From NCBI GenBank assembly GCA_021323955.1, contig JAJPKC010000479.1:1-43041 (forward strand): a DNA stretch of 43,041 bases. The letters run 5' to 3'. The notes under the pieces are model-generated. The model searched no databases. It saw only the letters and a program-made list of their open reading frames with translations, and had not been told where the DNA came from. Of this stretch, positions 36,007 to 43,041 are shown piece by piece (within the stretch, counting starts at the first letter, position 1; each line of letters opens with the position of its first letter). A program made the position numbers and the translations under genes. This stretch comes from Oscillatoriales cyanobacterium Centralia_MAG_596 (GTDB lineage Bacteria; Cyanobacteriota; Cyanobacteriia; Leptolyngbyales; Leptolyngbyaceae).

Positions 36007-37260
36007 ATGCTTGATCTCATAAAGCTGGCTCAACAAATGCAGGGTATCAGCCAACAGCTTACGCTGGAAGCAACGGCGACTAGGCAGCGGCTCGATCGCG
36101 CGCAAACGCTCCTGGAGCAAGCCTATCAGCATCAGGAAACCCTGGTAGATCAGCAGCAGACCTGGCGCGATCGCCTCAGCTTTACAGCAGCCGAACCCGT
36201 TGAGCCGCTCAATCGTCGGATCGCGATTCCTGTCCCGCCCTTGGCGCACACAGTGATTGCTACCGATGGTTCCCAGATTGCGCCCAGCCACCACGAAATT
36301 GCCTACTGTTATTTAATTAACGTCGGGCGCATTGTGCTCCACTACGGGCAGAACCGCCTGCCATTGCTCGACAGCCTTCCCGAAGTGTTCTACCGTCCTG
36401 AAGATCTCTATGTCTCGCGCCAGTGGGGCATCCGCACGGAGGAATGGATGGGCTATCGGCGGACGGTGTCGGAGGCGATCGTGCTGGCGGAGTTAGGGGG
36501 GCAGGTAAAGGATCAAGGCGAAAGGATTAAGGCGAAATCAGAGTCTTCTGTTGATCCTGCATCCTTCATTCCTCATCCTGCGCTGGCGATGGTCGATGGC
36601 TCTCTCATCTACTGGTTCCTCGATTCGTTGCCGGGGGATGCGCGCGATCGCATTCTGCCCCCGATTCTCGAAGCCTGGGAACGTCTCCGTCTGGCGGGAA
36701 TCCCTCTGGTTGGCTACGTCAGTGCGTCGCGGAGTGGGGAAGCGCTCAACTTCCTGCGGCTGCAAGCCTGCCCGTACGATACGCCGGACTGTGCCACGCA
36801 TTGTGCTGGCCTGGGCGATCGCGAGGGGTTCCCGCTGGCCCATGCACCCTGTCAGGTGTTGGAGCCTCTCAAAGATGCGGCGCTCTGGTCGATCGCGCTA
36901 CAGCCGGGACAGCGTAGCCCCCTCTGGCGCAGTTCGGCGCGGATTCTGGATCTCTACGGTGATCACCACATCTACTTCTGCTATGTCCATGTGGGCACCG
37001 AAATTGCCCGCGTTGAGTTTCCTGCCTGGGTTGCAGAGGACGTGAACTGGTTGGATACGGCCCTCAGCCTGACCCTGGCGCAGGTGCAGAAGGGCTACGG
37101 TTATCCGGTGGCGCTGGCAGAGGCGCATAACCAGGCCGTTGTGCGGGGGGGCGATCGCAGCCGCTTTTTTGCCCTGTTGGAGCAGCAAATGATCCGGGCG
37201 GGGCTCCGCAATGTCGGCACCTCTTACAAAGAGGCCAGGAAGCGGGGCAGCATCGCGTAG
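36007..37260 (+). CDS. NurA-domain nuclease
   Basis: The 417-residue protein has a NurA nuclease fold. A coiled-coil N-terminus (residues 1-65) precedes VIATDGSQIAPSHH, with the metal-binding Asp87. LAMVDGSLIYWFLD provides the second catalytic Asp197. A C-terminal region contains YVHVGTEIARVEFPAWV and LAEAHNQAVVRGGDR. NurA proteins are single- and double-strand DNA exonucleases that act with the HerA helicase in archaea. Cyanobacterial homologues are uncharacterised. Between residues 168 and 192 lies a low-complexity stretch (VKDQGERIKAKSES, SFIPHP) encoded by a heptanucleotide-repeat element inserted in frame. No herA is adjacent. Confidence 0.85.
   Translation: MLDLIKLAQQMQGISQQLTLEATATRQRLDRAQTLLEQAYQHQETLVDQQQTWRDRLSFTAAEPVEPLNRRIAIPVPPLAHTVIATDGSQIAPSHHEIAYCYLINVGRIVLHYGQNRLPLLDSLPEVFYRPEDLYVSRQWGIRTEEWMGYRRTVSEAIVLAELGGQVKDQGERIKAKSESSVDPASFIPHPALAMVDGSLIYWFLDSLPGDARDRILPPILEAWERLRLAGIPLVGYVSASRSGEALNFLRLQACPYDTPDCATHCAGLGDREGFPLAHAPCQVLEPLKDAALWSIALQPGQRSPLWRSSARILDLYGDHHIYFCYVHVGTEIARVEFPAWVAEDVNWLDTALSLTLAQVQKGYGYPVALAEAHNQAVVRGGDRSRFFALLEQQMIRAGLRNVGTSYKEARKRGSIA
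36507..36580 (+). repeat. Heptanucleotide-repeat element inserted in frame in nurA-like gene
   Basis: A purine-rich half (repeated AAAGGAT/AAGGCGA-like units, 36507-36538) is followed by a pyrimidine-rich half (CATCCTT, CATTCCT, CATCCTG, 36552-36580). The two halves are roughly inverted. It resembles the short tandem heptamers of cyanobacterial genomes and adds about 25 codons to the gene. Confidence 0.7.
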
Positions 37261-37263
37261 GGG

Positions 37264-37317
37264 AAAGGCTAAAGGCTGAAGGCTAAATGACCTTTTTTTA
37301 TCCTTTATCCTTTAGCG
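37264..37317. repeat. Heptanucleotide-repeat inverted element between convergent genes
   Basis: AAAGGCT twice, GAAGGCT, then TTTATCC twice and TTTAGCG, in tandem 7-bp units. The purine and pyrimidine halves can pair (GCTAAAGG with CCTTTAGC), so it may act as a bidirectional terminator for the NurA and hydrolase genes. The architecture matches the element inside the NurA gene. Confidence 0.72.
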
Positions 37318-37318
37318 C

Positions 37319-38230
37319 TTATACTTTCCACGTCCCAAGCCAGTCCAAAATCACTCGATTTACCTGCTCTGGGCACTCATCGTGCGGGCAGTGGCCAGCG
37401 TTTTCCAGCTCAACCAGCTGCAATTTGGGATTGTACTCTCCGTACTGGCTGGGGCGGGCAAACTGTTTGGGAATCATACGGTCTTGTTGGCCCCAGATGA
37501 GGAGCATCGGCACCGTGAGCGTGGGCAAGACTGTTTTGATGTGAGGGCTATGGCGTGGGTCAGTCACAGCGCTGAAAATTCTGGCGAACGCCTGCGCCGA
37601 ACCGCGGTCTTGAGGCGGCTCGGCCAGAATGTCGATGAGTTCGTCGGTAATCGCGGTTGGTTGGGCATAGGCGATCGCGGCCCATGCCTTGACGAAGCCT
37701 GGTCGTCGCACCAGGGGGAACAGCACCCGCAGCAGGAGCGGTGAGAGCACCCAGCGTTTGATGGCAGCAACCACTGGGTAGAGCGCTTTGGGCATCATTT
37801 CGGCTTCCATTGCCAGGTCGGGGAGGCTGATCATGACAACGCCGGCCACCATTTCGGGATGGGCGGCGGCGATCGCCAGGCAGACCAGCGACCCGATTGA
37901 GTTGCCTACCAGCACGACAGGTGTTTGGATAAACGTTCGCCAAAAATCGTAAACTTGCTCTACCCACAGGTCGGTACGGTAGGACGCGATCGCTTTCTCA
38001 GAGGCCCCAAAGCCCAGCAGGTCGATGGCATAAACTGTGTGGTGCTCTGCCAGTGCATCCAGATTGTGACGCCAGTGCCCGATCGATGCGCCAAACCCAT
38101 GCAGCAAAATCAACGGCGTTGTACTGCCCGGTTGCGCTGCCCGGAGATAGGTGTAGCGAGTCTGCCAACCGCGCCAGACCCAGTCGCGCTGATTACCGAC
38201 GCGTTGCCGCCAATGCAAAGATGTGGTCAC
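37319..38230 (-). CDS. Alpha/beta hydrolase
   Basis: The 303-residue protein has the alpha/beta-hydrolase fold. LILLHGFGASIGHW carries the oxyanion-hole HGFG. YAIDLLGFGASEK follows, then the nucleophile elbow GNSIGS with Ser111. The catalytic acid is Asp250 in WGQQD and the base is His280 in NAGHCPHDE. The cap region (about 140-225) is rich in hydrophobics, including LLLRVLFPLV, so a lipophilic substrate is plausible. Similar proteins are widespread in cyanobacteria and plastids; I cannot assign the substrate. It converges with the NurA gene across the heptamer repeats. Confidence 0.87.
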   Translation of the reverse strand: MTTSLHWRQRVGNQRDWVWRGWQTRYTYLRAAQPGSTTPLILLHGFGASIGHWRHNLDALAEHHTVYAIDLLGFGASEKAIASYRTDLWVEQVYDFWRTFIQTPVVLVGNSIGSLVCLAIAAAHPEMVAGVVMISLPDLAMEAEMMPKALYPVVAAIKRWVLSPLLLRVLFPLVRRPGFVKAWAAIAYAQPTAITDELIDILAEPPQDRGSAQAFARIFSAVTDPRHSPHIKTVLPTLTVPMLLIWGQQDRMIPKQFARPSQYGEYNPKLQLVELENAGHCPHDECPEQVNRVILDWLGTWKV

Positions 38231-38433
38231 GATCGCTCACGCCCTAAACGGTTTCATCAACTTCATCCACTACTCCAATTCTAATGGCCGATTCGGGTTG
38301 AATGGCGTTCAGACCCGCGTTCTCTATGCGCCTCTGGTAGGAATCGGTGGCATCGTCGATCGCGCTACCCTTTGAGGCATTGTTTCTCTGTCTGGCGTGT
38401 GGGTACTCCTCGCGCTGGGGCGCTAGCGATGGC

Positions 38434-39309
38434 ATGAATGAACTGATTCAAACAATTAACCGTAGCCTGCTGGTCTGGGTAAGTCGCGCGATCGACCTTT
38501 TGCCCGCGCTCCTGCTGGCGATACTCGTCCTGGTCATTACCCGATACGGCGTCAAATTTGTCAGGCGACTGATCAAAGCCAGCTCAGAGCGCCTGATTCA
38601 TAACGTGTCCTTACAGTTGCTTCTGGTGCAGGTGAGTGCCGTGGCCGTTTGGGTAGTGGGCATTCTCTTTGCCTGCACGCTGGTCTTTCCCAGTCTGCGC
38701 TTAGGCGACCTGATCGGGCTATTGGGTCTGAGTTCTGTGGCGGTTGGGTTTGCTTTCCAGGACATTTTTAAGAACTTTCTGGCGGGCATTCTCCTGTTGC
38801 TCAATGAACCCTTCCGCGTGCGGGATCAAATCATCATTAACGGGTATGAAGGCACGGTGGAGTCCATTACCCTGCGATCGACCCAGATTCGTACCTACAA
38901 AGACGAACGCATTGTGATTCCCAACGCGATCGTGTTCACCAGTCCTGTGCACGTGCTGACGCACTACCCATCTCGTCGCACGGACATAGCGATTGGGCTG
39001 GATTACAACACGCCCTTCCCCAAAGCCCGACAGGTGCTGACCGACGCCTTGACGAATGTAGACGGTGTCCTTGCCAGTCCCGCGATCGAAGTTGATCTGG
39101 TTGAGTTTGGCGACAGTGCGATCAACCTGGTGGTGCGCTACTGGACGCTGCCCCAAAAAGCGCAGGTGCGCCGCGTTCAGAGTGAGGCGATCGTGGCGCT
39201 CAAGCACGCCTGTGATGCGGCTGGGTTGAATATTCCCTACCCTATCCGCACGATCTATTTACCCCAACCGCAGCCCACAGACAACCACCAGCCGGCTTCA
39301 ACCCGCTAA
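38434..39309 (+). CDS. Small-conductance mechanosensitive channel family protein (MscS)
   Basis: From ATG 38434 the product is 291 residues. An upstream ATG at 38347 would add a non-typical, Cys-rich extension and is not preferred. Membrane helices lie at about 20-40 and 65-85. The pore-lining region GLLGLSSVAVGFAFQDIFKNFLAGILLLLNEPFRVRDQI is the MscS signature. The beta domain has GTVESITLRSTQIRTYKDERIVIPNAIVF. The channel releases solutes on hypo-osmotic shock. The short form with two or three helices is the core MscS layout. It converges with the SDR gene. Confidence 0.9.
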   Translation: MNELIQTINRSLLVWVSRAIDLLPALLLAILVLVITRYGVKFVRRLIKASSERLIHNVSLQLLLVQVSAVAVWVVGILFACTLVFPSLRLGDLIGLLGLSSVAVGFAFQDIFKNFLAGILLLLNEPFRVRDQIIINGYEGTVESITLRSTQIRTYKDERIVIPNAIVFTSPVHVLTHYPSRRTDIAIGLDYNTPFPKARQVLTDALTNVDGVLASPAIEVDLVEFGDSAINLVVRYWTLPQKAQVRRVQSEAIVALKHACDAAGLNIPYPIRTIYLPQPQPTDNHQPASTR

Positions 39310-39354
39310 TTTGGGGCGTCGATGCTGGATGGGGATGGCGCGTCTCTCCTCCCC

Positions 39355-40314
39355 CTACCGTCGTCGCTTAACTCCGCTGAGTTTGAGGACATCGGTAAAC
39401 GTCGCGCAGTAGGTCGGCAATCCAAAGCTTTCGGGGCTGACGACCTGGCGATGCGTGAAGTGTCGGTAGTTCATCGAAAAGCGATCCCAGGGAGCCATTT
39501 TGATGCGAAATATTGCAATCAGCAGATTCGCCAGACCAAGCGTCAGCGGAATCCGAAAGTAAATGCGCTGCTTGAAGTAAATACAGGCATCCTCGATCGC
39601 CTGGTTGACCGTCACCATCTGATTACCCAACACAAGCTGGCGCGATTCATTCTTCGCAGGTGGGTGGTCAACTAGATGGCGCACAATTTGGGCAATGTCC
39701 TTACCGTGGATAAAGTGAAAGCTGCCATCGGCCTTGAGAAACCGCAAAAGCCCAATCCAATTAACCACCTGAGCAATACCGGACGAGACATGTGATTGCG
39801 GCTTGCAGGCGTCGCCCCCCAATAGCAGCGTAGGAAAGAGGGTCGTGATTTTGGGTGCGATCTTGAGCCCCGCCAATTGCTGAAAGCAGAGGTACTTCGA
39901 TCGAATATAGTCCGTACCGAGTATTTCTGCTTCTTTAAGCGGTTGGTTGTTGCGATTGAGAATGCTGGCTGTTGAAAAGTAAATTGCCTGCTCACAAACC
40001 TCGGGGTCGAGCAGGTTCAGCAGCCGCAACGTTTTAGTCACATTCGTGTCGTAGACTTCCTGCGCGCCGCCCCAGGCCGTTGCAATCAAAATGGCACAGT
40101 CGATCGTTTTGAGCAGATCACTAAACTGGTCAATTGAACGCAAGTCTGCCTGCAAAATTGTAATGCCGGGACGCGCACGATAGTCAAAATTCAGCTTGTC
40201 TGGATTCCGGACTAGCAGAAAAAGCTCGTGCTTAGTTTCTTGAATCAGAGCTTCGACTAAGTAGTGACCAATACAGCCACTCGCGCCAGTCACAAAAATC
40301 CGCTTGGACGTCAT
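39355..40314 (-). CDS. NAD(P)-dependent SDR / epimerase-type oxidoreductase
   Basis: The 319-residue protein has an N-terminal Rossmann motif VTGASGCIGHYL (GxxGxxG). Further landmarks are DLRSIDQFSDLL, a Ser of YFSTAS near residue 117, and YIRSKYL, the Tyr-x3-Lys pair of extended SDRs. The C-terminal half is substrate-binding (FIHGKDIAQIVRHLVDHPP). Substrate unknown; relatives act on nucleotide sugars, lipids or isoprenoids. It starts 5 bases after the hemE stop, so it is probably translated from the same transcript. Similar atypical SDRs are found in cyanobacterial tetrapyrrole and carotenoid contexts, but a link to heme is only suggested by position. Confidence 0.85.
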   Translation of the reverse strand: MTSKRIFVTGASGCIGHYLVEALIQETKHELFLLVRNPDKLNFDYRARPGITILQADLRSIDQFSDLLKTIDCAILIATAWGGAQEVYDTNVTKTLRLLNLLDPEVCEQAIYFSTASILNRNNQPLKEAEILGTDYIRSKYLCFQQLAGLKIAPKITTLFPTLLLGGDACKPQSHVSSGIAQVVNWIGLLRFLKADGSFHFIHGKDIAQIVRHLVDHPPAKNESRQLVLGNQMVTVNQAIEDACIYFKQRIYFRIPLTLGLANLLIAIFRIKMAPWDRFSMNYRHFTHRQVVSPESFGLPTYCATFTDVLKLSGVKRRR

Positions 40315-40319
40315 CGAGG

Positions 40320-41384
40320 TTAAGCATGAACGGCTAACAACTGATCAGCCTGTTTGCCGATCTCAAAGAAAAAGGCGGCATTTTCTTCAGGCGTGTTCGG
40401 TAGGATACCATGCCCTAAATTGAGAATGTGCTTTTTATTTCCGGCTTTACGAATGGTGTCCAGGATGCGATCGCGAATAAACTCCTTGGAGCCAAACAGC
40501 ACACCGGGATCAAGGTTGCCCTGGACAATCATTTCCTTGCCCAACCGCGTGCGTGCATCCGCCATATCCACCGTCCAGTCAATGGTGAGAATGTCGGCTC
40601 CAGACTTCGCCATACGCTCCAACAGCCCGGCACTATCGCTCACCAATAAAATTAACGGTGTGTCTGGGTGCGTCTCTTTGATTTGGCGAAAGACACGCTG
40701 CTGGTATGGCAACGCAAAGGTTTCGTAGTCTTGGGGACTGAGCTGACCGGCCCAGGAGTCAAACATCTGCACCACCTGCGCACCCGAATCGATCTGATAG
40801 CGCGCATAAACCGCGATCGCGTCTGCAAGCTTCGTCAGGAGCTGATGCAGCAGCGAGGGGTTGGAGAAAGCCATGTGCTTGATGATGGAGTAAGTCTTAG
40901 ACCCCTTGCCTTCAACCGCATAGGCGGCCAATGTCCACGGTGCACCGACAAAGCCCAGCACGGTCGATTGGTTGCCCACTTCGGCGCGCAGTGCCTGCAG
41001 GATGGTCTTGATAAAGGGCAGCGCCACTTCTGGCTCAAGCGGACGCAGCTGCTCAACCTGGGCTTCGGTGCGTATGGGATCAGCGATGATTGGGCCTTTG
41101 CCCTCCGCAATGTCCATCTCGATCCCCAGTCCGGGGAGCGGCGTCACAATATCTGAAAATAAAATTACTCCGTCTGGCTGAAAGGCTCGCCAGGGCTGCA
41201 GCGAGATCTCGATCGCCACTTCGGGAATTTCGGAGCGATCGCGAAAGGACGGATACTTTTCCCGGAGATCCCGATAGGCTTTCATGTAGCGACCGGCCTG
41301 TCGCATCATCCATACGGGCGGACGGTCTAACACTTCACCACGTGCCGCCCGCAACAGGTAGGGAGCCTGGGTTGTCCCGGTCAT
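40320..41384 (-). CDS. hemE: Uroporphyrinogen decarboxylase
   Basis: The 354-residue cytoplasmic enzyme removes the four acetate carboxyls of uroporphyrinogen III to give coproporphyrinogen III, needed for heme, chlorophyll and bilins. Signature segments are [19 protein letters not shown] (family signature 1 with the invariant Arg), [32 protein letters not shown] (signature 2), [19 protein letters not shown]-like [15 protein letters not shown]. Length is normal. A GGACG element precedes the ATG. It is first in a probable two-gene unit with the SDR. Confidence 0.96.
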   Translation of the reverse strand: MTGTTQAPYLLRAARGEVLDRPPVWMMRQAGRYMKAYRDLREKYPSFRDRSEIPEVAIEISLQPWRAFQPDGVILFSDIVTPLPGLGIEMDIAEGKGPIIADPIRTEAQVEQLRPLEPEVALPFIKTILQALRAEVGNQSTVLGFVGAPWTLAAYAVEGKGSKTYSIIKHMAFSNPSLLHQLLTKLADAIAVYARYQIDSGAQVVQMFDSWAGQLSPQDYETFALPYQQRVFRQIKETHPDTPLILLVSDSAGLLERMAKSGADILTIDWTVDMADARTRLGKEMIVQGNLDPGVLFGSKEFIRDRILDTIRKAGNKKHILNLGHGILPNTPEENAAFFFEIGKQADQLLAVHA

Positions 41385-41546
41385 GTACGCTTCGTCCTAG
41401 TATCTTGCATTGCATTTGTTAGCTTATCACCCTGAGAACACCGTTTAGACAATCGTTCTGAGTTTTGCTATCGGCAATGGGCTGCAACCGTAAATTCTCC
41501 ACTGCTACATGCGACAGAATTTGTTACTATTACTTACTGATGTCGT

Positions 41547-41619
41547 GCTGGTGTAGCTCAGTTGGTAGAGCAGCTGATTTGTAATCAGCCGGTCGCAAGT
41601 TCGAGTCTTGTCACCAGCT
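41547..41619 (+). tRNA. tRNA-Thr (anticodon UGU)
   Basis: A 73-base cloverleaf: acceptor arms GCTGGTG and CACCAGC (discriminator T), D arm with AGCTCAGTTGGTAGAGC, anticodon stem GCTGA/TCAGC with loop TTTGTAA (anticodon TGT), and T arm with TTCGAGTC. CCA is not encoded. A terminator follows. Confidence 0.96.
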
Positions 41620-41629
41620 TGCACAGCAG

Positions 41630-41660
41630 AACCCTCGGAACGATTTTGTTCTGAGGGTTT
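41630..41660 (+). terminator. Terminator after tRNA-Thr
   Basis: A 12-bp stem with one G:T pair (41630-41641 with 41648-41659, loop GATTTT) begins 10 bases after the tRNA and is followed by T-rich sequence. Confidence 0.75.
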
Positions 41661-41709
41661 CAAGTTTTTAGACCACCAGCAGAATTTGTCTGGCTTCCGA
41701 TCCACTGGG

Positions 41710-41820
41710 CTACTTACTCCTGGCTGACCATGCGCCTGATATCAGCATCAAAAGCCCACCCGCCAGGATCGCGATCGCCACGCCGCCCAAGATCATGTCC
41801 ATTCCATTCAACGTTTCCAT
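41710..41820 (-). CDS. Small single-helix membrane peptide, function unknown (36 residues)
   Basis: ATG at 41818-41820 with an excellent GGAG seven bases upstream, stop TAG at 41710-41712. The peptide opens METLNGMDMI and has one hydrophobic helix (ILGGVAIAILAGGLLMLISG), ending in a basic WSARSK tail. This is the size and layout of small cyanobacterial membrane subunits and regulators. It did not match any PSII, PSI, cytochrome b6f or NDH small subunit I remember. It lies between tRNA-Thr and the transaldolase gene on the opposite strand. The ribosome site plus the one-helix design make it probably real. Confidence 0.6.
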   Translation of the reverse strand: METLNGMDMILGGVAIAILAGGLLMLISGAWSARSK

Positions 41821-42232
41821 CGGTTTGCTCCAGTTTGAGTTACGTGAACGGCCCGGATGGGCTGGGCGATCACCAGGTTTGTTGTTCACTGAGTGGGGTT
41901 AATCATAACAGAGTGGTCTAACGCCGGGTGCAACCGTTAAGACGGTCACTGCTCGTCATGACCGCACGACCTCCCCCTAAGCCGTGATCGCCGATCTTGC
42001 GGCTTGAGAAACCTTAAGGAAACTGTTAGCTTTCAGCGTTCGGTCAGTAGCCAGCGAAACAGTAGATTAAAGCTTTTGGATGATAGTCTCCCTTCGTAAA
42101 ATCCCCGGCTACGATGACGTTGGAGTATTAGACGATCGCGGCATTCCGTTTTATGCCGATCGCTCTCTAGTTTGTTCGCTTCACCGCGATCGCTTCAACC
42201 TGACACCCTACATATTTGATTGGGAGACACCC
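41821..42232. other. 412-base intergenic region upstream of transaldolase
   Basis: This holds the divergent promoters of the small membrane peptide and of tal. The last 153 bases before tal are open in the same frame, from an ATG at 42080, but lack a ribosome site there and contain two HIP1 cores. No RNA or repeat was recognised. Confidence 0.45.
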
Positions 42233-43041
42233 ATGGCGAAGAACCTGCTTGAGCAACTGCGTGAGATCACTGTTGTCGTCGCCGATACGGGAGACATTCA
42301 GGCGATCGAAACCTTCAAGCCGCGGGATGCGACCACCAATCCCTCACTGATTACGGCCGCAGCCCAAATGCCGCAGTATCAGGAGATTGTGGATGAAACC
42401 TTGAAGCAGGCGAAGATTGACGCGGGTGCGGGCGCACCCAAAGAAAAGATTTTGACCTTAGCCTTTGATCGCCTCGCCGTTGCATTTGGTCGCCGCATTC
42501 TCAAAATCATTCCTGGCCGTGTGTCAACGGAAGTGGATGCGCGGCTGTCTTACGACACGGAGGCGACGATCGCTAAAGGGCGTGACCTCATTGCCCAATA
42601 TGAAGCGGCGGGTGTGACCCGCGATCGCGTTCTGATTAAGATTGCCTCGACCTGGGAAGGCATCAAAGCGGCTGAAATTCTGGAGCAGGAAGGGATTCAC
42701 TGTAACTTGACGCTGCTGTTCGGTATCCATCAGGCGATCGCCTGTGCCGAAGCTGGCGTGACGCTCATCTCGCCTTTTGTTGGTCGCATCCTCGACTGGT
42801 ACAAGACCAGCACCGGCAAAGAGTATGCACCGACTGAAGATCCGGGCGTCTTGTCCGTTACCCAGATCTATAACTACTACAAAAAATTTGGCTACAAGAC
42901 CGAAGTGATGGGTGCCAGCTTCCGTAACATCGGTGAAATTGTTGAGCTGGCGGGCTGTGACCTGCTGACCATCTCACCTGTACTGCTGAAAGAGCTGCAA
43001 ACCACTGAAGCTGACTTGCCCCGCAAGCTTGACCCGGCTAA
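42233..43041 (+). CDS. tal: Transaldolase, 3' end cut by window edge
   Basis: The start is ATG 42233 with GGGAG six bases upstream. The 269 residues seen are a class I (TalB-type) transaldolase of the pentose phosphate pathway, transferring dihydroxyacetone units. Signatures are [30 protein letters not shown] (family signature 1) and [12 protein letters not shown] with the Schiff-base Lys136. Also present are [31 protein letters not shown] and [11 protein letters not shown]. The stop lies outside. Some cyanobacterial forms carry a C-terminal EF-hand extension, which cannot be checked here. Confidence 0.95.
   Translation, partial: MAKNLLEQLREITVVVADTGDIQAIETFKPRDATTNPSLITAAAQMPQYQEIVDETLKQAKIDAGAGAPKEKILTLAFDRLAVAFGRRILKIIPGRVSTEVDARLSYDTEATIAKGRDLIAQYEAAGVTRDRVLIKIASTWEGIKAAEILEQEGIHCNLTLLFGIHQAIACAEAGVTLISPFVGRILDWYKTSTGKEYAPTEDPGVLSVTQIYNYYKKFGYKTEVMGASFRNIGEIVELAGCDLLTISPVLLKELQTTEADLPRKLDPA

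Noticed and set aside
41505-41705. 66-codon minus-strand open frame
   Set aside because: It is antisense to tRNA-Thr and its terminator; the peptide (KTRTCDRLITNQLLYQLSY) is the familiar spurious translation across a tRNA gene.
42080-42232. 51-codon in-frame upstream extension of transaldolase
   Set aside because: The ATG at 42233 has a strong ribosome site and matches the normal family N-terminus; the extension contains HIP1 cores and no family sequence.

Overview
The window looks like chromosome from a cyanobacterium, probably filamentous or Leptolyngbya-like; the genus is an inference. The evidence is the dense scatter of the cyanobacterial palindrome HIP1 (GCGATCGC and its CGATCG core), a cyanobacterial pilMNOQ cluster, a GH100 alkaline/neutral invertase, a plant-type [2Fe-2S] ferredoxin, and a tRNA gene without an encoded CCA end. 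Most genes are fairly GC-rich housekeeping or conserved cyanobacterial genes.

Layout. 1-6.7 kb: a truncated M50 (site-2-protease type) membrane peptidase, nagA, a GH100 invertase, an SH3b lipoprotein and a PQQ-type sugar dehydrogenase lipoprotein. 6.7-12.1 kb: the type IV pilus operon pilM-pilN-pilO-pilQ on the minus strand, closed by a clear terminator. 12.8-15 kb: pnp. 15.8-19.3 kb: a large SNF2 helicase. 19.4-22.7 kb: ferredoxin, pgk, a universal stress protein and an MtfA-like zinc peptidase. 22.96-24.86 kb: a foreign island, described below. 25-28.4 kb: a conserved hypothetical gene, a small membrane protein, a LOG-family gene and two stress-type genes (glycine-rich 17M-like protein, BON lipoprotein). 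28.5-33.2 kb: an Lhr-like helicase and a BrxD/DUF2791-type ATPase on the minus strand, with a GlsB-type membrane protein gene on the plus strand between them. 33.7-41.4 kb: hybrid histidine kinase, NurA-domain nuclease, alpha/beta hydrolase, MscS channel, then hemE followed by an SDR. 41.5-43 kb: tRNA-Thr(UGU), an unlisted 36-residue membrane peptide gene, and the start of transaldolase.

Main discovery: 22,965-24,858 reads as two consecutive integron gene cassettes with no integrase in the window (a CALIN-like array). Each cassette has one gene whose TAA stop lies inside the R'' core of an 86-87 bp attC-like site. Each site has the inverted L''/L' arms with unpaired bases that are typical of attC. 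The six bases that open each cassette are the exact partner of the R'' core at its own far end, as expected if each was once a circle joined at G^TT. The two sites also share internal sequence. The cargo is a small multi-spanning membrane protein of unknown function and a DUF4365 protein with a PD-(D/E)XK-like nuclease signature. The whole stretch lacks CGATCG motifs, unlike the DNA on both sides.

Secondary points of interest are the isolated BrxD-like/Lhr-like pair, heptanucleotide-repeat elements inside and just after the nurA-like gene, and a structured gene-free interval between pnp and the SNF2 helicase.
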